Shown piece by piece: positions 51,571-59,776 of a DNA stretch of 59,776 nt. This stretch comes from Bacteroidales bacterium (GTDB lineage: Bacteria; Bacteroidota; Bacteroidia; Bacteroidales; WCHB1-69), in contig JAFPVR010000050.1 in the NCBI GenBank assembly GCA_017395245.1, positions 1 to 59,776 of the forward strand, written 5' to 3'. The notes below the pieces were generated by a model. The model was given only the letters and a program-made list of their open reading frames with translations, ran no database searches and was not told the origin of the DNA. Positions within the stretch are counted from its first letter, which is position 1. Every line of letters begins with the position of its first letter. The position numbers and the translations under genes are program-made.

Positions 51571-51634
51571 TTTTGCCCCTGCGGGGCTGCTCAAGGAAAT
51601 AGCTTCAATAACCGATAACCGATAACCAATTATT
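51571..51634. repeat. Partial element C and tandem word repeat (AATAACCG)
   Basis: TTTTGCCCCTGCGGGGCTGC then TCAAGGAA (51571-51599) is followed by AATAACCGATAACCGATAACC (to 51627). Both lie in the aqpZ leader. Confidence 0.65.
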
Positions 51635-51656
51635 ATTCACCAAAATAAATCGCATT

Positions 51657-52349
51657 ATGACAAAAAAATTATTCGCTGAACTGATTGGAACGTTCGTTCT
51701 CACCCTGCTGGGCTGCGGAACGGCCATGTTCTTAGGCTGTGCGACGCCTGCTGGCGTTGTGGGCACGGCCATCGCTTTCGGTCTCACCGTGGTCGCCATG
51801 GCCTACACCATCGGCGGCATCACGGGTTGCCACATCAACCCGGCCATCACTTTCGCGGTGGCGCTTTCCGGCCGCATGACCTGGAAAGAGGCCTGCATCT
51901 ACTGGATTGGCCAGTTCATCGGCGGTATCCTTGCCGGTGCCGTCCTGTTGGCGCTCGTCAACATCGTGACGCCCAGCGCTGAAGGCATCGCCGAAGGCAT
52001 GATGGGTCTCGGCTGCAACGGCGTGGCCAACGCTGGCGGTGCAATGGGCGCCTGCCTCGTGGAGATCATCGCCACCTTCATCTTCGTGCTCGTGGTTCTG
52101 GGTACCACCGACAGCAAACTCGGCGCGGGCAACCTCGCCGGTCTGGCCATCGGTCTGACCCTGATCCTCGTCCACCTGGTCTGCATCAACCTCACCGGCA
52201 CCTCCGTCAACCCGGCCCGCTCCTTCGGACCCGCGTTGTTCGCTGGCGGTCAGGCTCTTGCCGATGTGTGGGTCTTCATCGTGGCCCCAATGATTGGTGC
52301 CGCCCTCTCCGCACTCGTGTGGAAAGGCCTCGCCTGCAACAAGGAGTAA
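51657..52349 (+). CDS. aqpZ: Aquaporin (AqpZ-like water channel)
   Basis: A 230-residue inner-membrane MIP-family channel. Two NPA loops are present (HINPAITFAVA at 61-63 and SVNPARSFGPAL at 185-187). The selectivity filter reads as Phe41, His173, Thr182 and Arg188, the water-selective pattern of AqpZ rather than a glycerol channel. Six membrane helices are evident. It would balance osmotic water flow. Confidence 0.96.
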   Translation: MTKKLFAELIGTFVLTLLGCGTAMFLGCATPAGVVGTAIAFGLTVVAMAYTIGGITGCHINPAITFAVALSGRMTWKEACIYWIGQFIGGILAGAVLLALVNIVTPSAEGIAEGMMGLGCNGVANAGGAMGACLVEIIATFIFVLVVLGTTDSKLGAGNLAGLAIGLTLILVHLVCINLTGTSVNPARSFGPALFAGGQALADVWVFIVAPMIGAALSALVWKGLACNKE

Positions 52350-52374
52350 TCCCGACATCTGTCGGATTTCTGTT

Positions 52375-52404
52375 GGTAGAGACGCACGGCCGTGCGTCTC
52401 TACC
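52375..52404. repeat. Palindromic element A, copy 4 (perfect)
   Basis: The 30-bp palindrome GGTAGAGACGCACGG and its complement lies 26 bp after the aqpZ stop and may double as its terminator. Confidence 0.88.
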
Positions 52405-52501
52405 ATGTCGTCAAACAGGCATAGATTGACAACAACGGTTCATCCAAATGGGTGGACCGTTTTTCAATTATGAATATGGTGAAAACGTTATGGAAAAAAT
52501 A

Positions 52502-52509
52502 TATCTTTG
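52502..52509 (+). promoter_or_regulatory. -7 box TATCTTTG for the 52535 gene
   Basis: The rightward TAnnTTTG box is 25 bp before the ATG at 52535. Confidence 0.6.
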
Positions 52510-52534
52510 CGCTTCGTTTTTAAAAATGTGAATT

Positions 52535-53317
52535 ATGGAAAAAGAGACCAAAACGGCAAGTTGGGAGGAAATTGAGCCCAAGTACAGACAACGGATCAAG
52601 CGGTTGCACACGTTGAACAATGTGGCGTTCTGGGTGACGCTCGCATTGGCCGTGTTCAATGTGGGGATGTTGATTTTTCGCGGTAACAGCACCTGGGCGG
52701 AAGTCGCATTCCGCGGTGGCCAGTATTTGGCTATGTTGCTGGTACTCAAACTGCCCAGCGTTCTTCGGATGCGCTTTAAGGTGGAAGTTCCCGCCCTGCT
52801 CTCCATCGTCATCGTCCTCTTCTGCTTCTGTGCATTGGTGCTCGGCGACGGTCTCGATTTCTACGGCAAATTCCCCTGGTGGGACTCCGTACTGCACGGT
52901 TTTTCAGGCGTTCTCCTTTCCATGATTGCGTTGTGGCTGATCCACGTCATCATGGCGGGCAACGACAAGTACATCTACTTCAACAAATACTTCCTCGTCC
53001 TCTTCTTGGTGATGTTCTCCCTCGGCATGGGAGCCTGCTGGGAAATCGTGGAATACACCTACGACAGTCTCAGCGGCACGAACACCCAGCAGTTCATGGC
53101 CTCGACCACCGGTTCCATCTTCGCTGCGGAGGATGTCCCGTTGTGCGGGCACGCCGCACTGCGCGACACGATGACGGACCTGATCCTCGACCTGGTCGGG
53201 GCCTTTGCGGTGGCCGTTTACGGCTTTTTCCGGCACAACCGGCTGAAAGAGCACTATGCCTTCGCGGTCAGGTTGATGGAGATTTACCGCGAGGAGATGA
53301 GGGAAGTGAAGGATTAG
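52535..53317 (+). CDS. YjdF/DUF2238-like inner-membrane protein
   Basis: A 260-residue protein with about six membrane helices. The pattern FPWWDSVLHGFSGVLLSMIA, GACWEIVEYTYDSLSGT and RDTMTDLILDLVGAFAVAVYG is that of the YjdF/DUF2238 group, related to VanZ-like proteins. The conserved His and Asp/Glu lie in the membrane-facing loops. Function unknown. The cupin gene begins 55 bp downstream with its own promoter. Confidence 0.83.
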   Translation: MEKETKTASWEEIEPKYRQRIKRLHTLNNVAFWVTLALAVFNVGMLIFRGNSTWAEVAFRGGQYLAMLLVLKLPSVLRMRFKVEVPALLSIVIVLFCFCALVLGDGLDFYGKFPWWDSVLHGFSGVLLSMIALWLIHVIMAGNDKYIYFNKYFLVLFLVMFSLGMGACWEIVEYTYDSLSGTNTQQFMASTTGSIFAAEDVPLCGHAALRDTMTDLILDLVGAFAVAVYGFFRHNRLKEHYAFAVRLMEIYREEMREVKD

Positions 53318-53328
53318 GAACTATTTCC

Positions 53329-53336
53329 TATTTTTG
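53329..53336 (+). promoter_or_regulatory. -7 box TATTTTTG for the cupin gene
   Basis: The rightward TAnnTTTG box is 36 bp before the ATG at 53373. Confidence 0.6.
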
Positions 53337-53372
53337 CACCTTGATTTTGAATTTGCAAATAGTATAACGACA

Positions 53373-53717
53373 ATGATCAAATACAGCCAAGACATCCAGA
53401 TTCAAACCGTGGAAAACAGCGGCAACATCGAAGGCCGTATCAGCAAGAACATCATCCTCACGCCGGCGGAGATGCTAGAGCGCGCCTCGATGTTCAACAT
53501 CATCACCCTGCCGTCCGGTAGCCGCATCAAGGAGCATCCGCATATCGAAGATGCTGAGATTTACTACATCTTGGAAGGCGAAGCCGAGGTCACCGACAAC
53601 GGCCGCACCGCCATCATGCACGCGGGCGACGTGATGTTCACCGGCAACGGCGACCGCCACAGCATCGCCAACCACAGCGGCAAAGACGTGAAGTTTCTAG
53701 CGTGTATTCTTCATTAG
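53373..53717 (+). CDS. Cupin-domain protein, 114 aa
   Basis: A single small cupin barrel with the metal-binding motifs PHIEDAEIYYILEGEAEV and PGD-like HAGDVMFTGNGDRHSI; two His, one Glu and a further His are present. The start at 53373 (MIKYSQDIQIQTVENSG) fits the promoter. Single cupins of this type may be enzymes, sensors or storage proteins, so no activity is assigned. The stop codon abuts element C copy 3. Confidence 0.9.
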   Translation: MIKYSQDIQIQTVENSGNIEGRISKNIILTPAEMLERASMFNIITLPSGSRIKEHPHIEDAEIYYILEGEAEVTDNGRTAIMHAGDVMFTGNGDRHSIANHSGKDVKFLACILH

Positions 53718-53814
53718 CAGTCCCGAAGGGACAAAACGCGCGAAGCGCAATTAACCTCACACAAGGCGTAAGCCGCAGTGTGGGGCACCCACAAAGCGAA
53801 ACCGCAGTGTGGGG
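53717..53814. repeat. Palindromic element C, copy 3 (with partial tandem duplication)
   Basis: GCAGTCCCGAAGGGAC, GCGCGAAGCGC and CCTCACAC...GTGTGGGG follow each other as in copy 2, then the GCGAAACCGCAGTGTGGGG part is repeated. It begins at the last base of the cupin stop. Confidence 0.8.
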
Positions 53815-53816
53815 CT

Positions 53817-53845
53817 GTAAACCGTAAACTGTAAATCGTAAACCA
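53817..53845. repeat. Tandem word repeat (GTAAACC)
   Basis: GTAAACCGTAAACTGTAAATC and a last GTAAACC form the 30 bp before the dipeptidase ATG. Confidence 0.7.
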
Positions 53846-53847
53846 AC

Positions 53848-55590
53848 ATGAAAAAACTAACAACCCTAATACTTCTCCTCACGGCAATCGCTCCCGCTTT
53901 TGCCTGCACCAACCTCATCGTCGGCAAGAAAGCCTCGAAGGACGGCAGCGTGATGTGTACCTACAACTGCGACGGCTTCGGCTTCTCCGGGTCGCTGTTC
54001 CACAGTCCGGCGGGACGGCACGCGCCCAACGAGAAAATCGCCATCCACGGGTGGGGACCCCAGCACGAGGGACAGTTCGTGACGCAGGTGGAATATACCT
54101 ACAACGTGGTCGGGCTGATGAACGAGCGGCAGGTGACCATCGTGGAGACCACCTTCGATGGGCGGCTGGAGCTCCAGAACCGCGAAGGATTGCTCGACTA
54201 CTTCTCGCTGATGCGGCTTGCGCTGCAACGCTCCTCCACGGCCCGCGAGGCCATCAAATGCATGGCGGAGTTGGTAGCGGAATACGGTTACAACAGCAGC
54301 GGCGAAAGCATCACCATCTGCGATCCCAACGAGGCGTGGATCATGGAGATTATCGGCAAAGGACCGGGTCAAAAAGGTGCCGTATGGGTCGCGCTGCGCA
54401 TCCCAGACGACTGCATCTGCGCCCATGCCAACCTCAGCCGCATCCGCCAATTCCCGCAGGAGAACACATCCCTTGGCAGGAACAAAAAGGGTAGTAATAC
54501 CCCCCTTGAGGGGGGCAGGGGGGTAGCCATCACTGACAAACATTTGCAATACATCACCCGTCCCGAGGTCGAGTGCGTCTATGCCGCCGATGTCGTCACT
54601 TTCGCCCGCGAGAAGGGGTACTTCAGCGGCAAGGATGCGGACTTCTCCTTCCGCGATGCCTATTGTCCCATCGATTTCGAGAATGTGCGCTACGCCGACG
54701 CCCGCGTGTGGAGCTTCTTCCGCCACCACTACGACGAGGCCGAGATGGACAAGTACCTGCCGTATCTCAACGGCGAGTTCGACAAGTGCGACCACCTGCC
54801 GCTGTGGATCAAGCCCGATGCACCGCTGTCCCTCAGAGACTTGCAGGAGGATATGCGCGACCATTTCGAAAATACCCCATTAGATATGACCGCCGACATG
54901 ACTGCCGGTCCGTGGGGAATGCCGATTCGCCCGCTGCCGATGCACTTCCGCGACACGAACGGCGTCAGCTACTTCCGCGAACGTCCCATCGCCACGCAGC
55001 AGAGCGGTTTCACGATGACTTGCCAGATGCGCTCGTGGCTGCCCGACGACGTGGGTGGCGTCACCTGGTTCAATTGCGACGATGCCGACATGGTGGCCTA
55101 CGTGCCGCTCTACTGCTGCATTACGCAGGTGCCCGACTGCTTCCGTCCGGAAAACAACCCCCGCACGGAATTCTCCTTCGAGTCGGCCTTTTGGATGAAC
55201 AACTGGGTCGCCAACATGGTCTATCCGCGCTACTCGATGATGATTGATGATCTCCGCGAGGCCCAGCGCGAGTTGGAGGACTACTACTTCGCCGATCAGG
55301 ACAGCGTGCTGAAGGCGGTGGAGAAGATGACCCCCGCCGACCGCCGCGACTATCTCAACAAGAGGAGCATCGCCTACGCCGACAAGATGATGAAGCGTTG
55401 GGACGTGCTGGCCAAATACCTGATTGTCAGATATAACGACCAAGTGGTGCGCAAGGTTGACAAGGACGGCAATTTCCAGCGTTGGGGATACGACACGCCT
55501 GGTTATGATATCCAGTTCATCAACGCCATTGGACCCGCAACAGGGGACCGGTACAAGCTGAAGGAGGTGATAGAGAGGCGGGAACGATAG
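53848..55590 (+). CDS. C69-family dipeptidase
   Basis: A secreted Ntn-hydrolase of the U34/C69 dipeptidase family, 580 residues. The signal peptide MKKLTTLILLLTAIAPAFA is cut before Cys20, which becomes the N-terminal nucleophile (CTNLIVGKKASKDGSVM). Family stretches include ITICDPNEAWIMEIIGKGPG, CICAHANLSRIRQFP and FAREKGYFSGKDADFSF. Relative to that family pattern, residues about 208-235 (LGRNKKGSNTPLEGGRGV) are an in-frame insertion derived from a GC-rich palindrome. It probably degrades dietary or host peptides in the periplasm or outside. Confidence 0.92.
   Translation: MKKLTTLILLLTAIAPAFACTNLIVGKKASKDGSVMCTYNCDGFGFSGSLFHSPAGRHAPNEKIAIHGWGPQHEGQFVTQVEYTYNVVGLMNERQVTIVETTFDGRLELQNREGLLDYFSLMRLALQRSSTAREAIKCMAELVAEYGYNSSGESITICDPNEAWIMEIIGKGPGQKGAVWVALRIPDDCICAHANLSRIRQFPQENTSLGRNKKGSNTPLEGGRGVAITDKHLQYITRPEVECVYAADVVTFAREKGYFSGKDADFSFRDAYCPIDFENVRYADARVWSFFRHHYDEAEMDKYLPYLNGEFDKCDHLPLWIKPDAPLSLRDLQEDMRDHFENTPLDMTADMTAGPWGMPIRPLPMHFRDTNGVSYFRERPIATQQSGFTMTCQMRSWLPDDVGGVTWFNCDDADMVAYVPLYCCITQVPDCFRPENNPRTEFSFESAFWMNNWVANMVYPRYSMMIDDLREAQRELEDYYFADQDSVLKAVEKMTPADRRDYLNKRSIAYADKMMKRWDVLAKYLIVRYNDQVVRKVDKDGNFQRWGYDTPGYDIQFINAIGPATGDRYKLKEVIERRER
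54497..54526. repeat. Palindromic element D inserted inside the dipeptidase gene
   Basis: CCCCCC-TTGA-GGGGGG (54500-54515) is followed by CAGGGGGGTA, mirroring the left TACCCCCC. The whole segment reads through in frame as NTPLEGGRGV. Confidence 0.75.
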
Positions 55591-55604
55591 GCGCATGGCC
55601 TCCG

Positions 55605-55736
55605 CCAACGCCGGTACAGGCATCCGTCAACGCAGGTACAGGAATCTGCAAACGCAGGTACAGGAATCTGCAAACGCAGGTACAGGAATCTGCAAACGCA
55701 GGTACAGGAATCCGCAAACGCCCGTACAGGCATCCG
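55605..55736. repeat. Six 22-bp tandem repeats (CAAACGCAGGTACAGGAATCTG)
   Basis: Units start at 55605, 55627, 55649, 55671, 55693 and 55715. The inner copies (second to fourth) are nearly identical and the outer ones diverge (GCCGGTACAGGCATCCG). The array starts 15 bp after the dipeptidase stop and ends at element A copy 5. The core is GCAGGTACAGGAATC. Confidence 0.92.
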
Positions 55737-55743
55737 CAAACGA

Positions 55744-55771
55744 GTAGAGACGCACAGCCGTGCGTCTCTAC
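55744..55771. repeat. Palindromic element A, copy 5
   Basis: GTAGAGACGCACAG is followed by CCGTGCGTCTCTAC; only the central pair fails to match. It directly adjoins the 22-bp tandem array. Confidence 0.85.
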
Positions 55772-55784
55772 ATGACCGTTGACC

Positions 55785-56243
55785 TTAGAATCTCCGCTTG
55801 TTCTCGCACACCTTGTCCCCAAGCCTGTTTGCCCATTTCTCGCAATATAGCCAGTAATACGACAATCTTTTCCTTTTCCGAAGCCGTTGGAAATAAGGCG
55901 CGGAGGCCCATATCAGCGAGGGGATGGCGATGACCGGAAAGAAGAGCGGGCCTAAGATGATGGACTGCAGGTTGTGCCCGTACTCGTGCACGAGGGTGTC
56001 GTAGGTCATCTTGTCGTTCAGCTCATCGCTGTAAGCATCCAAGTTGTTGTCGTTCAGAAAGATGAACATCCCGCACCCGAGGCTGTAGGGGATTTTCCAG
56101 CAGGTCACCACGCTCGTCCGGAAGAAGAAGTGCCGGTTTCGCACGAACACTAAAAACAACAGCAACCCTATGGCACTCTGGATAATTCCCCAGGTCCACT
56201 GGACGAAGGCGGTGAGCAGGATCATGACAGGTTTTGGTCGCAT
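55785..56243 (-). CDS. HEYGH-motif membrane protein, 152 aa
   Basis: I start at 56243 (MRPKPVMILLTAFVQWTWG); the frame continues further upstream across the promoter. One long hydrophobic segment at the N-terminus (about 7-38) and a second near residue 95-115 suggest a membrane protein. YDTLVHEYGHNLQSI holds an HExxH-type zinc-binding motif (HEYGH), so a metalloprotease-like fold is possible, though a third metal ligand is not obvious. Family not recognised. Confidence 0.75.
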   Translation of the reverse strand: MRPKPVMILLTAFVQWTWGIIQSAIGLLLFLVFVRNRHFFFRTSVVTCWKIPYSLGCGMFIFLNDNNLDAYSDELNDKMTYDTLVHEYGHNLQSIILGPLFFPVIAIPSLIWASAPYFQRLRKRKRLSYYWLYCEKWANRLGDKVCENKRRF

Positions 56244-56266
56244 ATCGGTTTGACTCAATGAGGCGG

Positions 56267-56274
56267 CAAAAATA
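56267..56274 (-). promoter_or_regulatory. -7 box TATTTTTG for the HEYGH gene
   Basis: The leftward TAnnTTTG box is 24 bp before the ATG at 56243. Confidence 0.55.
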
Positions 56275-56300
56275 CGAATTAAACATATCCGTAAAATGTA

Positions 56301-56308
56301 TATCTTTG
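56301..56308 (+). promoter_or_regulatory. -7 box TATCTTTG for the SulP gene
   Basis: The rightward TAnnTTTG box is 51 bp before the ATG at 56359, divergent to the HEYGH promoter. Confidence 0.6.
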
Positions 56309-56358
56309 CCGCCAATTTCAATTTTTGTTAATTCATTGGTTATAAACCAAATAAACCT

Positions 56359-58059
56359 ATGGCATTCATCAAAACAGACAATCTGAAAGGCGATATTTTC
56401 GGCGGCGTCACCGCAGGCATCGTGGCGCTGCCGCTCGCATTGGCATTCGGCATCCAGGCGTTCGGAGGCATTGACGATCCCGCCGCCAGCTCCATGGGCG
56501 CCCTCGCCGGCCTCGTCGGGGCCACGTTCCTCGGCTTCTTCGCCTCCCTCTTCGGCGGCACACACTCGCAGATTAGCGGCCCCACCGGTCCCATGACCGT
56601 CATCACCGCCTCGCTGCTCAGCGGCGTGTGGGCGGCCCAGCACTCCATGAGCGCGGTGCTCATCAGCATGTCGCTTGCCGGACTCTTCTGCGGTATCTTC
56701 CAAATCTTGTTCGGCATCATGAAAATCGGCAAATACGTGCGTTATATCCCCTACCCCGTCTTGTCGGGCTTCATGAGCGGCATCGGCGTCATTATTATTA
56801 TACAACAACTCTATCCTTTAATCGGTTGCAAATCACCGGTTTTGGTTATCGATATGATCAAGCAGTTCCCCGAGCGCGTGGCCGACGGTGTTTCATTCAC
56901 CGCATTGGCACTCGGCTTGGGTACCATTGCCATTATCTACCTTTCCCCACTGATAACCAAGAAGATACCTTCCACATTAGTGGCCTTGTTAGTAATGACC
57001 GTCATCTCGCTCTTCCTGAATATGGACGAGAAACTGCTCATCGGTCAGATTCCCGCCGGATTCCCGATGCCGTTTTTCGCAAAAGAAGGGCTGGACTTGG
57101 CCGGCATTGACTGGGGTGTGGTGTTAAAAGCCTCTGTCATTCCAGGACTTACGCTCGCTGGTTTGGGCAGTATCGACACGCTGCTCACCTCCGTGGTGGC
57201 CGACAACATCACCAAGACCCATCACAACAGCAACCGCGAGCTGGTGGGCCAGGGTATTGGCAACATCGTCAGCGGCCTCTTCTGCGGCATCAGCGGCGCA
57301 GGCGCGACTATGCGTACGGTTGTGAACGTGAAGAGCGGCGGTCGCACGCAGATCAGCGGTATGGTACACTCCCTGCTGTTGCTCGCCGTACTGCTCGGTT
57401 TGGGCAGCTTGGTGCGTTATGTCCCGCTATCCGTCCTCGCTGGCATCCTGATTACCGTCGGTTGGGGAATCATCGACTTCAAGGGCTTCAAAGACCTGCC
57501 CAAGATTCCGCGCGCGGACGCCGTGGTGCTCGTCATCGTCTTCCTGCTCACCGTCTTCGTGGACCTGCTCACGGCTGTCGGCATCGGCATGGTGATTGCT
57601 TGCGTGCTCTTCATGAAACGCGCAAGCGACCTCGTGGAGGGCGGCTACAGTTCCGCCGAGATGACCAACTTCGACAAGGAGAGTCCGTGGCAGGATGAGG
57701 GCGGCATGCCCGACAAGGTGCAGCATAAGATTTACATCCAGCGACTTAACGGCCCGATTTTCTTCGGCACCATCACCAAGTTCCAGCAGGTGATGACCGA
57801 CGTGCCCGAAGATGCCAAGATCGTCATTATCCGCATGCGCCTCGTCAGCTTCATGGACCAATCCGGCCTCTATGCCATGGAGACCGCCATCAAGGAGTTG
57901 CAAGACCGCGGCGTGCTGGTACTGATGACCATCATCCAACCACAACCCATGTATATGCTTAAAACTATGAAGGTTATCCCCGAACTCGTGCCCGAACAGC
58001 ATACTTTCGAAACCTTCGAGGACTGCACGGCGTTCCTGAAAAACCGGATAGAGGGATAA
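56359..58059 (+). CDS. SulP-family inorganic anion transporter with STAS domain
   Basis: A 566-residue inner-membrane transporter, probably for sulfate, bicarbonate or another anion, coupled to sodium or protons. About 12 helices start with GGVTAGIVALPLALAFGIQA; SGPTGPMTVITASLL and LSGFMSGIGVIIIIQQL are SLC26/SulP hallmarks. The C-terminal STAS domain runs from about residue 440 (HKIYIQRLNGPIFFGTITKF) with IVIIRMRLVSFMDQSGLYAME. It has its own promoter and a perfect hairpin after the stop. Confidence 0.95.
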   Translation: MAFIKTDNLKGDIFGGVTAGIVALPLALAFGIQAFGGIDDPAASSMGALAGLVGATFLGFFASLFGGTHSQISGPTGPMTVITASLLSGVWAAQHSMSAVLISMSLAGLFCGIFQILFGIMKIGKYVRYIPYPVLSGFMSGIGVIIIIQQLYPLIGCKSPVLVIDMIKQFPERVADGVSFTALALGLGTIAIIYLSPLITKKIPSTLVALLVMTVISLFLNMDEKLLIGQIPAGFPMPFFAKEGLDLAGIDWGVVLKASVIPGLTLAGLGSIDTLLTSVVADNITKTHHNSNRELVGQGIGNIVSGLFCGISGAGATMRTVVNVKSGGRTQISGMVHSLLLLAVLLGLGSLVRYVPLSVLAGILITVGWGIIDFKGFKDLPKIPRADAVVLVIVFLLTVFVDLLTAVGIGMVIACVLFMKRASDLVEGGYSSAEMTNFDKESPWQDEGGMPDKVQHKIYIQRLNGPIFFGTITKFQQVMTDVPEDAKIVIIRMRLVSFMDQSGLYAMETAIKELQDRGVLVLMTIIQPQPMYMLKTMKVIPELVPEQHTFETFEDCTAFLKNRIEG

Positions 58060-58084
58060 CCAGCCCGTGTCATGTTTAATGCCA

Positions 58085-58129
58085 AAATGTCAGTGGTTTT
58101 CGCCTTGAGAATCACTGACATTTATTTTT
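58085..58129 (+). terminator. Terminator hairpin after the SulP gene
   Basis: AAATGTCAGTG and CACTGACATTT form an 11-bp perfect stem around a 17-base loop, followed by ATTTTT. It separates the transporter from dnaK. Confidence 0.85.
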
Positions 58130-58144
58130 GGCACAGTTGTTGCA
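58129..58144 (+). promoter_or_regulatory. Sigma-54 (-24/-12) promoter of dnaK
   Basis: TGGCAC, five bases, TTGCA fits the RpoN consensus with the invariant GG-N10-GC spacing, 70 bp before the dnaK ATG. No good TAnnTTTG box is present in this gap. Confidence 0.7.
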
Positions 58145-58214
58145 ATATTACGCCGCGTTCAATTGCGAACTGTGTAAAAAATCAATGAAGTAAAAAATTA
58201 AAAAAAATAGAAAA

Positions 58215-59776
<1,562 letters not shown>

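Noticed and set aside
53866-54864. 332-codon minus-strand frame
   Set aside because: Antisense to the C69 dipeptidase; no family features.
55503-55822. Minus-strand frames with CTC/VPAFADS-like repeats
   Set aside because: They translate the 22-bp minisatellite, not a gene.

Overview
The window reads as a chromosomal segment of an anaerobic, probably gut- or rumen-associated Bacteroidales. The evidence is the Bacteroidota -7 promoter box (TAnnTTTG) in front of many genes, the absence of obvious Shine-Dalgarno sites, two proteins ending in type IX secretion (T9SS) sorting domains, a C10 protease, a C69 dipeptidase, DUF3127 and DUF4878 proteins, carboxynorspermidine decarboxylase and Bacteroidota-type housekeeping genes. 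No genus can be named from the sequence alone. I see no rRNA, tRNA, CRISPR array or intact insertion sequence.

Layout. 0.2-6.1 kb: a leftward set with a large secreted C10 protease and two envelope proteins of unknown function. 6.1-7.6 kb: a gene-poor stretch with a promoter-led structured element, 11-bp tandem repeats and a broken Abi_2 (HEPN) gene. 7.7-15.8 kb: housekeeping and envelope genes (uvrA, a lipid kinase, DUF2461, mltG, an NlpC/P60 hydrolase, a DUF3127 protein, an MlaD-like protein). 15.8-25.3 kb: the main block, a leftward aryl-polyene/flexirubin-like lipid operon with two acyl carrier proteins, two intact ketosynthases, two ketosynthase-like short proteins, two hotdog dehydratases, an LpxL-like acyltransferase, an ArnE-like small transporter, a LolA-like carrier and a GT2 glycosyltransferase. 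It carries no aromatic starter-unit, ketoreductase or RND/MMPL exporter gene, and is interrupted by an unrelated secreted-protein gene whose paralogue lies at 32.6 kb.

25.5-36.9 kb: secreted and lipoproteins, a PHP/DRTGG/HATPase trio, cytidine deaminase and YiiX-like and DUF4878 lipoproteins. 37-40.7 kb: nspC, a solitary HSDR_N nuclease domain, and two tandem paralogues with a Cys-rich N-terminus and a TonB-like C-terminus flanking an orphan HicB. 40.8-49.5 kb: sialidase, pyridoxal kinase, thioredoxin reductase, WG-repeat protein, pgi, a sodium:solute symporter and a second HicB-like protein. 49.5-59.8 kb: outer-membrane barrel, aquaporin, YjdF-like membrane protein, cupin, C69 dipeptidase, HEYGH membrane protein, SulP transporter and the 5' part of dnaK behind a near-perfect sigma-54 promoter.

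Many gene junctions carry small palindromic repeats (at least five families) or tandem 'word' repeats of 7-14 bp, and one palindromic element has apparently inserted in frame inside the C69 dipeptidase gene. Taken together, the window is envelope- and secretion-heavy. The lipid operon, the candidate structured RNA and the repeat families are the parts most worth following up.
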